From contig DASTBU010000157.1 in assembly GCA_035711845.1 (NCBI GenBank), positions 66,293-130,292 on the forward strand: a stretch of 64,000 nucleotides of DNA. Reading direction: 5' to 3'. This document shows positions 23,625 to 32,858 of this stretch, one piece after another. The notes beneath the pieces were generated by a model that was not told the DNA's origin, did no database searches, and was given only the letters and a program-made list of their open reading frames with translations. Position 1 is the first letter of the stretch. Each line of letters opens with the position of its first letter. The translations under genes and the position numbers were made by a program. The DNA comes from DASTBU01 sp035711845 (GTDB lineage: Bacteria; Acidobacteriota; Vicinamibacteria; Vicinamibacterales; 2-12-FULL-66-21).

Positions 23625-24377
23625 TTACCGGGCCGGGATTGCGGCGCGCTCGAAGAAGGACACGAGATGCTCGAGACGAAGCCTGGACGCCACGTCGTGC
23701 ACGCGGAGCACCCGTGCGTCCGGTTCGAGCGCTATAGCGCGCCTGAGCTCCGTCAGGGGAGGGCTGGTGACAAAGCGCCAGGTGATGCAATCGAGACCTT
23801 GCCGCGCGCCCCGAAGCGAGAAATAGTGGCCGACGAGCCGAAACGCGAAGAAGTAGGCGATGAGATTCGGGCCAGGCACGAGCATGAACACGCCAGAGAC
23901 GGCAAAGGCGAGCGCGTCGATGATCAGCCAGCGCCGGTGTTTCTCGTAATCCCGCGCCAGGCTCGAGCGCAGATCCTCGGCCGCCTTCGATTCGGTCATA
24001 TCGTCCGGGTGGTGCAGGCAGGCCTCTACCTGGCGGCGAAGGTGCCAGAGCAGGCGCTGCTCGGCGATGCTCTCCGCAACCCATCGCATGGTCCGGGCCT
24101 TGACCTGTCCTGCCCAGCCAGCCGCCGGCTTCGCGTGCTGTGACTCACGGCGGTCCCGTTCCGCCTCCGCGAGCATCTCCTTGAAGCGGTCCCGCCAGAG
24201 CTTGAAGAATCCGGTGACGCGGTTCTTCATCCGCCTGAGGAATCCCGGGGTAGCGATTTCCTGCGGTTCCTGCGCGGTGTCGAACGCTTCTTCTTCCTCG
24301 AACGTGTCTGGCACTTCGCAATAGAGCTCGTGGCGTTCGGCGCCGAGCGGAACGAGGTACACGTCCATATATCTCAT
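23625..24377 (-). CDS. Membrane-associated protein, K+/H+ exchange-related (tentative)
   Basis: A 250-residue protein starting MRYMDVYLVPLGAERHELYC. This opening, with VYLVPL and a following RHELYCE, resembles the family named mitochondrial K+-H+ exchange-related (Mit_KHE1); I recall it from memory and could not check. The middle is a long charged helical region (about 60-150), followed by a hydrophobic hairpin (WLIIDALAFAVSGVFMLVPG, then PNLIAYFFAFRLVGHY) and a C-terminal helix. An ATG three codons later (MDVYLV) is an equally good start. It diverges from lpxD with about 145 bases between. The ion-exchange role is only a suggestion. Confidence 0.7.
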   Translation of the reverse strand: MRYMDVYLVPLGAERHELYCEVPDTFEEEEAFDTAQEPQEIATPGFLRRMKNRVTGFFKLWRDRFKEMLAEAERDRRESQHAKPAAGWAGQVKARTMRWVAESIAEQRLLWHLRRQVEACLHHPDDMTESKAAEDLRSSLARDYEKHRRWLIIDALAFAVSGVFMLVPGPNLIAYFFAFRLVGHYFSLRGARQGLDCITWRFVTSPPLTELRRAIALEPDARVLRVHDVASRLRLEHLVSFFERAAIPAR

Positions 24378-24522
24378 GTCTACGATAGCACCCGGCGTGC
24401 CGTTCGCGTCGCGTCGCCAGGCACCACCGGATAGCGCGTTCGAGTCCGCTCGCGGTCCCGTCCTGCTTCCCCGGGGCCGTCGAAGCCGTGCGCGAGATTC
24501 ACGATACCGTATACTGCCGTCG

Positions 24523-25551
24523 TTGAAGCTCAAGGACATCGCTGAACGGATCGAGTGCCGCCTCGACGGCGACGGCGAAATCGAGATTCGCGGCGTGGCG
24601 GGCATCGAGGACGCGGGCCCCGGCGACCTCACCTTCTTCACCAACCCGCGTTACCTCCCCGAGCTGCGACGCACGCGTGCCTCAGCGGTCATCCTGGGTG
24701 ACGCCGCAGAAACGGCGCCGTGCGCGATGCTCCGAAGCCGCCTGCCGTATCTCGCCTTTGCGCTCGCCGTGGAGTTGTTCGGTGACACCTGGCGGCCCGA
24801 GCCCGGCGTCCACCGGCTCGCAATGGTCGGAGAGAACGTGCTGCTGGGTGAGGGCGTGTCCGTCGGACCCTTTGCCGTGGTCGGTGACGGGAGCCGGATA
24901 GGCGCGCGGACGATGGTCCACTCGCACGTGGCAATCGGACGCGGGGTCGAGATCGGCGACGACTGCGTGCTCCAGCCGCGCGTGTCCATTCGCGACCGGG
25001 TGCGCGTGGGCAGCCGCGTGATCGTGCAGGACGGCGCCGTCATCGGCAGCGATGGCTTCGGCTTCGCGCGACGGCCCGACGGATCGCATCACAAGATTCC
25101 GCAGATCGGTTCGGTGGTGGTGGAAGACGACGTCGAGATCGGTGCGAATACAACCATCGATCGGCCGGCGGTCGGGGAAACACGCATAGGAGCGGGCACC
25201 AAGATCGACAACCTGGTGCAGATCGCCCACGGCGTCGCGATCGGCCGCAACGTGCTGCTGGCCGCGCAGGTCGGTATCGCAGGAAGCTCGACGCTGGAGG
25301 ATTCCGTCACGCTGGCGGGACAGGTGGGCGTCGCGGGGCACCTGATCATCGGCAAGGGCGCCGTCGCCACCGCCCAGACGGGCATCCCGAACTCGGTGGA
25401 CCCCGGGGCGTTCGTGTCGGGCTATCCGGCCATCCCCAATCGCGACTGGCTCAAGTCGTCGGCGGTGTTCCGCAAGCTGCCCCAACTGCGGAAGCTCGTC
25501 ACGGACCTACAGAAGCGCATCGAGGAGCTCGAATCGCGGTTGAAAGACTAG
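24523..25551 (+). CDS. lpxD: UDP-3-O-acylglucosamine N-acyltransferase
   Basis: Adds the N-linked hydroxyacyl chain to the lipid A precursor. The 342-residue protein has an N-terminal uridine-binding domain (GDLTFFTNPRYLPELR), a left-handed beta helix of hexapeptide repeats (IGARTMVHSHVAIGRGVEIG and on), the catalytic His in KIDNLVQIAHGVAIG, and a C-terminal helix. No ATG or GTG lies at the right place; TTG at 24523 starts the expected sequence (MKLKDIAERIE). lpxA and fabZ, the usual neighbours, are absent here, but lpxB lies 4 kb downstream. Confidence 0.94.
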   Translation: MKLKDIAERIECRLDGDGEIEIRGVAGIEDAGPGDLTFFTNPRYLPELRRTRASAVILGDAAETAPCAMLRSRLPYLAFALAVELFGDTWRPEPGVHRLAMVGENVLLGEGVSVGPFAVVGDGSRIGARTMVHSHVAIGRGVEIGDDCVLQPRVSIRDRVRVGSRVIVQDGAVIGSDGFGFARRPDGSHHKIPQIGSVVVEDDVEIGANTTIDRPAVGETRIGAGTKIDNLVQIAHGVAIGRNVLLAAQVGIAGSSTLEDSVTLAGQVGVAGHLIIGKGAVATAQTGIPNSVDPGAFVSGYPAIPNRDWLKSSAVFRKLPQLRKLVTDLQKRIEELESRLKD

Positions 25552-25555
25552 TCGC

Positions 25556-25615
25556 CGTGGTTCACCCCACCCCTTCGTCCTTCGGCCTTCCCTTCAGCCT
25601 TTCCTCTAACCCTGT
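25556..25615. repeat. Pyrimidine-rich spacer of CTTCAGCC type
   Basis: Right after the lpxD stop codon the spacer is built from CTTCG/CTTCGG/CCTTCAGCC words on the plus strand, related to the words of the arrays at 2201, 5805 and 33971. No clear inverted partner is present, so this may be a decayed half-array. Confidence 0.45.
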
Positions 25616-25632
25616 GCGATAATTGGATTTCC

Positions 25633-27036
25633 ATGCATGCCAATTCGCCTGGTCCCAATCGCCGCTTCGCAACCATCTCGCGCGCGCTGATCGGTGGCGC
25701 CGTGGCGCTGGCGGGCCTGCTCGCCCTCGACCCGATGGCGACAGCCGCCGTACGTCCGCCGAAGCTCAACTACACGATGGCGACGCTGCCGAATGGTCTG
25801 CAGGTCGTCTTCCTCGAGGACCACTCGACGCCGATCGTCCACGCGGAGATCTGGTACCACGTCGGCTCCAAGAACGAGAAGAAGGGGCGTACCGGTTTCG
25901 CGCACCTCTTCGAGCACATGATGTTCAAGGGATCGAAGAACGTGGAGCCGGAGGGGCATCCATCCTGGATCTCGAGCGTGGGCGGCCAGAGCAACGCCTT
26001 CACGACCGAGGATGCGACGGTCTTCTGGCAGACGTTCCCGGCGCAGTACCTTCCGCTCGTTCTCTGGCTCGAGGCCGATCGCATGGCCTCGCTCCGCATC
26101 GACGAGAAGGTGTTCCAGACCGAGCGGGAGGTGGTGAAGGAAGAGCGGCGGATGCGGGTCGAGAACCAGCCCTACGGCCGGCTGAACGAGATCATCTACG
26201 ACCAGGCCTTCACGGTCCATCCCTACAAGCACCCGACGATCGGGAGCATGGAGGATCTGGAGGCCGCGTCAATCGAGGATGTCCGCGATTTCTTCCGCAC
26301 CTACTACGTCCCCAACAACGCGACGCTCGTGCTGGTGGGCGATTTCGACATCAAGGAGACGGAGGGGCTGGTCGCGAAGTATTTGGGGCGCCTGCCGAAG
26401 TCGGATAAGCCGGTCCCGCGCGATATCCCGAAAGAGCCGCCGCAGACCAAGGAACGCCGCGTGCGCCTGGAGGAGAACTGGCCGCTCCCGGCCGTGGTCG
26501 TCGCGCACCACATCACGTTTGACGGGCATCCGGATTCCTATCCGCTCCACATCGCCTCGAAGGTGCTGTCCGACGGCCAGAGCTCCCGCATTTATCGCCG
26601 CCTGGTCTACGAAAAGCAGCTGGCCCTGGCGGCGTTCGGCGGAGGCAACATCATCGAGCATCCGAACCTGTTCTTCGCGGTAGCCATCGTGCAGCCAGGC
26701 AAGTCGCCCGAGGAAACCATCACTGCGCTGATCGCCGAGCTGGATCGCCTGAAGAACGAGCCCATCAGCGCGGCGGAACTGCAACAGGCCAAGAACCAGT
26801 TCGCGCGCGACTACATCCTGGGACGCGAATCGAACAAGGACAAGGCCCAGACGCTGGGGCATGCCGTGGTGATCCACGACGACATCACCACCGCGGACGG
26901 GGAGTTCGACATCTTCATGAGGATGACGGCCGAAGACGTGCAACGCGTGGCGCAGACCTACTTCAAGCCCGAAAACAGGCTCGTGCTCACCATCATGCCG
27001 AAGGGCTCCGGGTCGGGGGAGGAGCGCTCCCGATGA
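25633..27036 (+). CDS. M16 family zinc peptidase (catalytic partner)
   Basis: A 467-residue exported peptidase of the pitrilysin/insulinase clan. The signal peptide covers about residues 16-40. The inverted zinc motif HLFEH gives His91, Glu94 and His95, and the third ligand fits Glu171, 76 residues after the second His, as in pitrilysin. Two M16 halves are present (about 45-235 and 250-460). The next gene is a second M16 protein without the zinc motif and starts four bases before this stop (ATGA), so the two probably form a heterodimer, as in bacterial processing-peptidase pairs. Substrates are unknown, perhaps periplasmic peptides. Confidence 0.94.
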   Translation: MHANSPGPNRRFATISRALIGGAVALAGLLALDPMATAAVRPPKLNYTMATLPNGLQVVFLEDHSTPIVHAEIWYHVGSKNEKKGRTGFAHLFEHMMFKGSKNVEPEGHPSWISSVGGQSNAFTTEDATVFWQTFPAQYLPLVLWLEADRMASLRIDEKVFQTEREVVKEERRMRVENQPYGRLNEIIYDQAFTVHPYKHPTIGSMEDLEAASIEDVRDFFRTYYVPNNATLVLVGDFDIKETEGLVAKYLGRLPKSDKPVPRDIPKEPPQTKERRVRLEENWPLPAVVVAHHITFDGHPDSYPLHIASKVLSDGQSSRIYRRLVYEKQLALAAFGGGNIIEHPNLFFAVAIVQPGKSPEETITALIAELDRLKNEPISAAELQQAKNQFARDYILGRESNKDKAQTLGHAVVIHDDITTADGEFDIFMRMTAEDVQRVAQTYFKPENRLVLTIMPKGSGSGEERSR

Positions 27037-29255
27037 CTCGCCGTCGCCCCGTTCGCGTTGCCGTGCTCTCCTGCGCCATCGGATTGATGGCGGCCGGACC
27101 GCTATGGGCCCAGGTGCCCGACTGGCCATCGGAGCGGCCGCCGCGGCCGCTTCCGGCGCGCGAGGTCAAGTTTCCTCCGTATCAGTTCCGCACGCTGGCG
27201 AACGGCCTGCAGGTCATCGCTGTGGCGCACGACGAGCAGCCAGCAGTCAGCCTGCGACTGATCCTTCGCGCCGGCGGATCCCAGGATCCCGGCGACAAGC
27301 CCGGCGTCGCCATGCTGGCCGCGGCACTGCTCGATCAGGGGACGACGACGCGGAGCGCAGAGCAGATCGCCAGCACCATCGATTCAATCGGCGGCGCAAT
27401 AGGCACGGGCGCGGGCAGCGATCTGACCTTCATCCAGGCTGTCGTGATGAAGGACAGCCTCGGCCTTGCGCTCGATCTCGTCTCCGATCTCGCGACCAAC
27501 CCGGCGTTCGCGCCCGAGGAGATCGACCGGCAGAAGCAGCAGATGCTCTCGGGGTTGAAGGTCAGCTACGAAGATCCCGACTACATTGCCGGCGTGGTGT
27601 TCGACCGTCTCGTCTACGGCTATCACCCCTATGGCCGGCCGGACTCGGGAACGCCGCAGTCCATTGCCAGCATCACGCGCGACGATCTCGTCACGTTCCA
27701 CAAGACCTGGTTTGGCGCCAACAACGCGATTCTCGCCATCGTCGGGGACGTCCAGCCCGAGGAGGCGTTCGCCGGCGCCGAGCGCGCGTTCGGCAAGTGG
27801 GGCCGCGCGGAGCGGGCCGAGCAGAAGAACGTCGAACCTCCGCCCGCCACCCGCCGCGTCGTGGTGGTCGACCGCCCCGGCGCTGTGCAGACCGAGATAA
27901 GAGCGGGGAACATCGCGCTGCCGAGAAAGCACCCGGACTTCCTCGCGCTGGATCTCGCGCTGAAGATCCTCGGCGGCGAAGGCGGCAACCGTCTGCACCG
28001 CGTGCTTCGATCCGAACGTGGCTTGACCTACGGCGCGTCAGCCGACGTGCACGCGCTCAAGGAAGCCGGCGATCTGATGGCCGACACCGACACGCGCTCG
28101 GAGACCACCGGCGAGGTCCTCCGCCTCATCGTCGACGAGATGTGGCGACTGCAGCGACAGAAGGTCAGCCTGCGAGAGCTCTCCGATGCCCAGGCGTACC
28201 TCACCGGCAGCTTTCCGCTGACAATCGAGACGCCGAGCGCCATTGCGCTGCAGATCCTCAATGCCGTGTTTTACGGGCTCGACCTTGCGGAGCTGGAGAC
28301 GTTCCGCGAACGCGTCAACGCCGTGACCCCGGACGACATCCAGCGCGTGGCGCAGCGTTACCTGCGGCCGGACCGCCTGTCGATCGTGCTCGTGGGCGAT
28401 GCCTCGGTGTTCGCGAAGCATCTCCCCGGCGCCGGGTTCGACCAGTTCGATCGAATCGGTCCGGGCGAGCTGGATCTCGGTTCCGCCGATCTGAAACGCG
28501 CGGTGTCGCCGGCGCGTCGTGAGCCGGTCGCGTTTCGCATGCCTGTGCCGGCCGCTGCGCATTCCACTCGGCACGCAGACGGAACGGCGGACGTGCAGTC
28601 CGTACAGGAACTCGTGAGCGAGGCGGTCAGGGCAAAAGGCGGTCTCGAGAAATTGCGTTCCGTCAAGACGGTCAAGGCCGTCTCGACGTTCCTGGTCGAC
28701 GCCCTCAGCGGCCGCGTCGAGCTGCCAACGACGACGTTCATTCGTTATCCGGATGCGTTCAGGGTCGATGCCGTGACGCCTTCGGGCCCGGTGTCCCAGC
28801 TGTTCGTCGATGGATCGTACTGGGTGAAGGACGACCGCGGCGCGCGCGAGGCGCCCGCGCCCATCGCGACCGAGATGCGCGGCAGCATTCAGCGCGACGC
28901 GATCACACTGCTGCTCGCGCTCGTGGAGCACGCGTCGGCCCTCACGCGGACGTCCTTGACCATCGAAGGCCGGGACATGCCCGCCATCCGGGTCTCGCGT
29001 CCGGGCGCGACACCTGTCACGGTAATCTTCGATCCTGCCAGCGCGCTGATAGCGCGCCAGCGCTACACGCTGGAATCGCCGAGCGGTCCCGTCGCGGCCG
29101 AAGAAGTGTACTCGGACTATCGCGACGTGGACGGTTTGAAGGTCGCCTTCCGGGCCGTCATCCAGCGCGCAGGCGCTCCACGCGTGGAGCGGGTCGTCCG
29201 GAGCTTCGAATACAACGTTCGACTCGATCCGGCGTTGTTCGTCAGGCCGAGCTGA
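27033..29255 (+). CDS. Inactive M16 partner fused to a LolA-like domain
   Basis: A 740-residue exported protein. Residues 1-27 are a signal peptide; 45-480 form two M16 halves. At the place of HxxEH the sequence reads AMLAAALLDQG, with Met94, Ala97 and Ala98 replacing the ligands, so it cannot bind zinc; such subunits instead supply substrate-binding residues to the active partner. From about 520 a separate beta-rich domain follows (LVSEAVRAKGGLEKLRSVKT, FIRYPDAFRVDAV, EVYSDYRDVDGLKVAFRAV) that resembles outer-membrane lipoprotein carrier (LolA-like) folds. It is coupled to the active M16 gene and followed by lpxB after 15 bases. Confidence 0.9.
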   Translation: MTRRRPVRVAVLSCAIGLMAAGPLWAQVPDWPSERPPRPLPAREVKFPPYQFRTLANGLQVIAVAHDEQPAVSLRLILRAGGSQDPGDKPGVAMLAAALLDQGTTTRSAEQIASTIDSIGGAIGTGAGSDLTFIQAVVMKDSLGLALDLVSDLATNPAFAPEEIDRQKQQMLSGLKVSYEDPDYIAGVVFDRLVYGYHPYGRPDSGTPQSIASITRDDLVTFHKTWFGANNAILAIVGDVQPEEAFAGAERAFGKWGRAERAEQKNVEPPPATRRVVVVDRPGAVQTEIRAGNIALPRKHPDFLALDLALKILGGEGGNRLHRVLRSERGLTYGASADVHALKEAGDLMADTDTRSETTGEVLRLIVDEMWRLQRQKVSLRELSDAQAYLTGSFPLTIETPSAIALQILNAVFYGLDLAELETFRERVNAVTPDDIQRVAQRYLRPDRLSIVLVGDASVFAKHLPGAGFDQFDRIGPGELDLGSADLKRAVSPARREPVAFRMPVPAAAHSTRHADGTADVQSVQELVSEAVRAKGGLEKLRSVKTVKAVSTFLVDALSGRVELPTTTFIRYPDAFRVDAVTPSGPVSQLFVDGSYWVKDDRGAREAPAPIATEMRGSIQRDAITLLLALVEHASALTRTSLTIEGRDMPAIRVSRPGATPVTVIFDPASALIARQRYTLESPSGPVAAEEVYSDYRDVDGLKVAFRAVIQRAGAPRVERVVRSFEYNVRLDPALFVRPS

Positions 29256-29270
29256 GCTCTTCTCTTCCCC

Positions 29271-30416
29271 GTGCGCGTGATGATCTCGTGCGGCGAGCCT
29301 TCCGGCGACCTGTACGCCGGTGCGCTGGCGCGGGAGATCCTTGCGCTCGATCCGTCCGCCACGATCACCGGGTTCGGCAGCGATCGGCTTCGAGAGGCGG
29401 GCGCGGCGCTCGTCGACGACTTCAAGGGGTTGTCGGTCACGGGCATCCTCGAGGTGGCACGCCTCCTGCCCCGTACCTACGCCACCTACCGCCGGCTGGT
29501 CGCGCACGCGGCGGCCACGCGACCCGACGTGTTCGTGGCCGTCGACTTTCCCGACTTCAACTTCCGGCTGGCCCGCGCGGTCGGCGCGCACGGCATACCA
29601 GTCGTCTATTACATCAGCCCGCAGCTCTGGGCCTGGCGCCCGGGTCGCATGAAGACGATGAAGCGGATCGCCGATCGCGTCCTGGTGATTTTTCCGTTCG
29701 AGGAGGAAATCTACCGGGAGGCCGGCGTGCCGGTGCGGTGGGTGGGGCATCCGATGTTCGACGTCACCCGCGAACCGGAGCCGCGTGGCGTGTTTCTCGC
29801 CAATCGGGGTCTCGACGCGTCCCGGCCGGTGGTCGCGATGCTGCCCGGGAGCCGGCGCAACGAGCTGCGCGCGATCCTCCCCGACCTCGTCGAAGCGGCG
29901 CTCCTGATCAGGGCGAGCGTGCCCGACGCGCAGTTCCTGCTCGCGCGCGCGCCGCATCTCGCAGACGACCTCTTCGCGCCGCTGACGGCAGCCCACGCCC
30001 GCGGTCTGGATGTCAAATCGATCGGGGGCCGGGCAGACGACGTGCTGGCGTCGGCGGACGTGGCCCTGGTCGCATCGGGCACGATCACCGTGCAGGCCGC
30101 GCTGCACGAGTGCCCGATGGTCGTCGTCTACCGGCTCTCGCCGATCACCTATCGCCTTGGGCGCCCCTTCGTCCAGGTCGACACGTTTGCCATGGCGAAT
30201 CTCGTCGCGGGACGGCGCGTGGTGCCGGAACTGATCCAGGACGACTTCACGCCTGCCGCCGTGGCTCGCGAGGCGCTTGCGATCCTGAACGGACCGGCCG
30301 TGGCCGAACGGATGCGTGGCGATCTGCGTACCATCCGCGCGAAGCTCGGCGGGCCTGGCGCCAGCAGACGCGCCGCACAGGCGGTCATGGATGTGGCGTC
30401 ACGGAAGCAATCGTGA
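29271..30416 (+). CDS. lpxB: Lipid-A-disaccharide synthase
   Basis: Glycosyltransferase (GT19) that joins lipid X to its UDP form in lipid A synthesis at the inner membrane. The 381-residue product begins with GTG and reads MRVMISCGEPSGDLYAG, with VFVAVDFPDFNFRLAR, VVYYISPQLWAWRPGR, MKRIADRVLVIFPFEE, FVGHPM-like WVGHPMFD, LLPGSR-type MLPGSRRNEL and VASGTITVQAAL. All are conserved. It follows the M16 pair by 15 bases, so is probably in their operon. Confidence 0.96.
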   Translation: MRVMISCGEPSGDLYAGALAREILALDPSATITGFGSDRLREAGAALVDDFKGLSVTGILEVARLLPRTYATYRRLVAHAAATRPDVFVAVDFPDFNFRLARAVGAHGIPVVYYISPQLWAWRPGRMKTMKRIADRVLVIFPFEEEIYREAGVPVRWVGHPMFDVTREPEPRGVFLANRGLDASRPVVAMLPGSRRNELRAILPDLVEAALLIRASVPDAQFLLARAPHLADDLFAPLTAAHARGLDVKSIGGRADDVLASADVALVASGTITVQAALHECPMVVVYRLSPITYRLGRPFVQVDTFAMANLVAGRRVVPELIQDDFTPAAVAREALAILNGPAVAERMRGDLRTIRAKLGGPGASRRAAQAVMDVASRKQS

Positions 30417-30453
30417 GGATCGTGAACCATTGGACCTGAGTTAGACTGCTGGC

Positions 30454-31017
30454 ATGGGTCGATTGCTTCCATTCATCATGTGTCTGCTGGCGGCGCCGGT
30501 CGTGCGCGCCACGGTACTCGTGCCTGCCGAGTTCCGCGAGATCGTTGCGGGCTCGCACCTCATCGCTCACGCTCGCGTTGTCGATGTGCGGCCGCAATGG
30601 GTCGAGGGCCGGCGACAGATCGAGACCATCGTCACCGTCGAGATCCTGTCGTACTACAAGGGAGGGTCCGAACGAACGGTCTCGTTCAAGGTGCCCGGAG
30701 GGCAGATAGGGCGTTACCGCAGCGTGATGGTTGGTGCGCCGCAGTTCAGCCCCGGCGAGGAGGCGGTGTTGTTCCTCGACGGAGCGGGCGAGCCAATCCC
30801 GCACGTCTTCGGCCTGAACCAGGGCGTGTTTCGTGTCCGCCAGGATCCGACAACCGGACGGCGCATCGTGGTTCCGCCGCCGCTCATGGCCGCCGGGACG
30901 GACCGAGGGCCGGAGCGAGTGGTCAGGGGGGCATCGAAACGCCGATCGCTCGAGCTCGACGCATTTGGCGCCCAGGTCCGTACGGCGATGACCGCGCAGG
31001 CCGGGGCCGATCGATGA
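30454..31017 (+). CDS. Secreted protein of unknown function, first of matrixin operon
   Basis: A 187-residue protein with a signal peptide (MGRLLPFIMCLLAAPVVRAT). The mature part starts VLVPAEFREIVAGSHLIAHA and is beta-rich (VVDVRPQWVEGRRQIETIVT, VEILSYYKGG), which recalls small domains found beside secreted metalloproteases in Acidobacteria and Myxobacteria; I do not know a name. The stop codon overlaps the start of a matrixin-type protease (ATGA). It may be an inhibitor, a chaperone or a substrate of the protease; the sequence does not decide. Confidence 0.75.
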   Translation: MGRLLPFIMCLLAAPVVRATVLVPAEFREIVAGSHLIAHARVVDVRPQWVEGRRQIETIVTVEILSYYKGGSERTVSFKVPGGQIGRYRSVMVGAPQFSPGEEAVLFLDGAGEPIPHVFGLNQGVFRVRQDPTTGRRIVVPPPLMAAGTDRGPERVVRGASKRRSLELDAFGAQVRTAMTAQAGADR

Positions 31018-32012
31018 CGCGCGCTCAGCGAGTGAGTGCCGTCGTCGCGCTCCTGCTGATCGCGGCCGTGCCGCTCAGCGCCTACTTGAAACTCGGCACC
31101 CGCGTCGGCTCGCGCACGGTGACCCTTCGCTGGACCGATTTCCCGGTGAGCTACTTCGTCACCAACAGCTCGGTTGACGGCGTGAGCGCCGAGGAGTTCC
31201 GGGACACGATCGGCCGGGCATTCAACACCTGGCACGCTGTCGAGAATACCGAGACCTCGTCGGTGTTCGCCGGCTTCACCACCGCGCCCGCCGGAGAGAA
31301 CGATGACATGAGCGTGCTCGGCTTTGTCAATCGCCCGGACCAGAGCCGAACGCTCGCGGCGACGAGCTTCCTGATCGACACGAGCGATGGCAGCATTCTC
31401 GAATCCGACATCTATTTCAACACGAGCTTCGCCTGGTCCACGGCCGACCCCGGTGTGCCGGGTCGGTTCGATCTGCAATCGATAGCCGTCCACGAGATCG
31501 GGCACCTTCTGGGCCTGTCGCATTCAGCGCTCGGCGAAACGGAGCTGATTTCAGGAGGCCGCAGAGTGCTTGCCGCCGAGGCGGTCATGTTCCCGATTGC
31601 GTTCTCGTCTGGCAACACGGCTGACAGGGTCCTCAAGAGCGACGACGTGGCGGGGCTGTTGGACATCTACGGGTCGAGCGAATTCACACGGCAGTCGGGC
31701 AGCATCAGCGGCCGCGTGACCAAGAACGGCCAGGGTGTCATCGGCGCCCACGTCGTCGCATTCGACCCGCGCACGCGCAAGCTGGTGGGCGGGTTCACGC
31801 TCAGTTCGGACGGCGCGTTCGTGATCGCGGGGCTGGATCCGGGCCCGCACGTGCTGCGCGTCGAACCGCTCGACGACGGAGACATCGAGAGCTTTTTCGA
31901 TTCGTCCTTCGGAGTGGACATCGACTTCAGGGTCAAGTTCTTCGAGCGCGTTGTCGTAGTACCCCGCGGCGGGGGGACACGCAACATCGAAATACGAGTA
32001 ACGGCGAAGTGA
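31014..32012 (+). CDS. Secreted matrixin-type metalloprotease
   Basis: A 332-residue exported zinc protease. After a signal peptide (residues 5-23) comes a metzincin catalytic domain (about 30-215) with the zinc motif HEIGHLLGLSH and the Met-turn segment AVMFPIAF, both diagnostic of matrixins. A C-terminal carboxypeptidase-regulatory-like sandwich (about 225-330, SGSISGRVTKNGQGVIGAHV) probably binds substrate or surface. Start and stop codons overlap those of both neighbours (ATGA and GTGA). No pro-peptide cysteine switch was noticed, so control of activity is unclear. Confidence 0.9.
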   Translation: MTRAQRVSAVVALLLIAAVPLSAYLKLGTRVGSRTVTLRWTDFPVSYFVTNSSVDGVSAEEFRDTIGRAFNTWHAVENTETSSVFAGFTTAPAGENDDMSVLGFVNRPDQSRTLAATSFLIDTSDGSILESDIYFNTSFAWSTADPGVPGRFDLQSIAVHEIGHLLGLSHSALGETELISGGRRVLAAEAVMFPIAFSSGNTADRVLKSDDVAGLLDIYGSSEFTRQSGSISGRVTKNGQGVIGAHVVAFDPRTRKLVGGFTLSSDGAFVIAGLDPGPHVLRVEPLDDGDIESFFDSSFGVDIDFRVKFFERVVVVPRGGGTRNIEIRVTAK

Positions 32013-32752
32013 GCCGGATCAGCAGCCAATGCGCGCGCCTGGCGCGGCGCGCGGCAGTTCTTGCGACGCTGTGCTCGACGACAATCCTCGTGCTCCCGGC
32101 CGAGGCCCAGCGACGGCCACCGGCTCCTGCAACGCAAACACAGCCGACACCCCGCGCCGGCAGCTGGGAGATCGGCGGTGGCGTGATGTACGTCGGCGGC
32201 TACGATCTCGGCGATGCCACCGCGGAATTGACCAGGAACACCACTTCGGGCGCGCTCGGCTTCGATCTGTTCGCCACGGCCTCTCGCGTCGAGAATACGT
32301 GGGCCCTGAACGGCAGGTTCGGCTACTACTTGTCGCCCCGTCTGGCGATCGAGGGTGGTGTGCGATACGGGAAGCCCGTCTACAGCGTAGAGCTGAGCGG
32401 CGACGCGGAAGACGCACCCGACATCACGGCCGAGGAAGAGCTGGATCAGTACGTGTTCACGGGCTCGGTTCTGTGGCACTTCGGGCCGGCGGCCTCTCCC
32501 CGTACGCGCGTAGTGCCGTTCGTGTTCGGCGGGGCCGGATATCTCCGCGAACTGCACGAAGGCCAGGAGCTCGTGGAAACCGGCGTCGAGTATCATGCCG
32601 GCGCAGGCGTCAAGTACTGGTTCGGCGGCGCACGCCGGCGTTTTGGACTGCGCGGCGACGCTGGCGTATCGTTCCGGGACGGCGGATTCGATCCCGAGGA
32701 AAAGGTCCGCCCGGTCCTGACAGCCGGCGCGTCGGTCGTTTACCTGTTCTGA
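32009..32752 (+). CDS. Outer-membrane beta-barrel protein
   Basis: A 247-residue protein with a signal peptide ending at AEAQ (residue 33), a short Pro-rich linker, and about eight amphipathic strands (WEIGGGVMYVGGYDLG, WALNGRFGYYLSPRLAIEGG, VVPFVFGGAGYLREL) that end in an aromatic residue (VYLF), as barrels recognised by BamA do. It starts with GTG inside the protease stop codon. The size fits an eight-strand OmpA/OmpW-like barrel. It might anchor or secrete the protease products, but this is inference. Confidence 0.8.
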   Translation: MSRISSQCARLARRAAVLATLCSTTILVLPAEAQRRPPAPATQTQPTPRAGSWEIGGGVMYVGGYDLGDATAELTRNTTSGALGFDLFATASRVENTWALNGRFGYYLSPRLAIEGGVRYGKPVYSVELSGDAEDAPDITAEEELDQYVFTGSVLWHFGPAASPRTRVVPFVFGGAGYLRELHEGQELVETGVEYHAGAGVKYWFGGARRRFGLRGDAGVSFRDGGFDPEEKVRPVLTAGASVVYLF

Positions 32753-32858
32753 CGCGTGTTGCCGGTGAGACCTTTCGTCTCGGCACCCGAATCGCGCCCG
32801 CCGGCTGGACGGGCGAGCCTTCCGCGGTCGGGTCCGCTGGCAAAGTTCCGGCGTGCCG

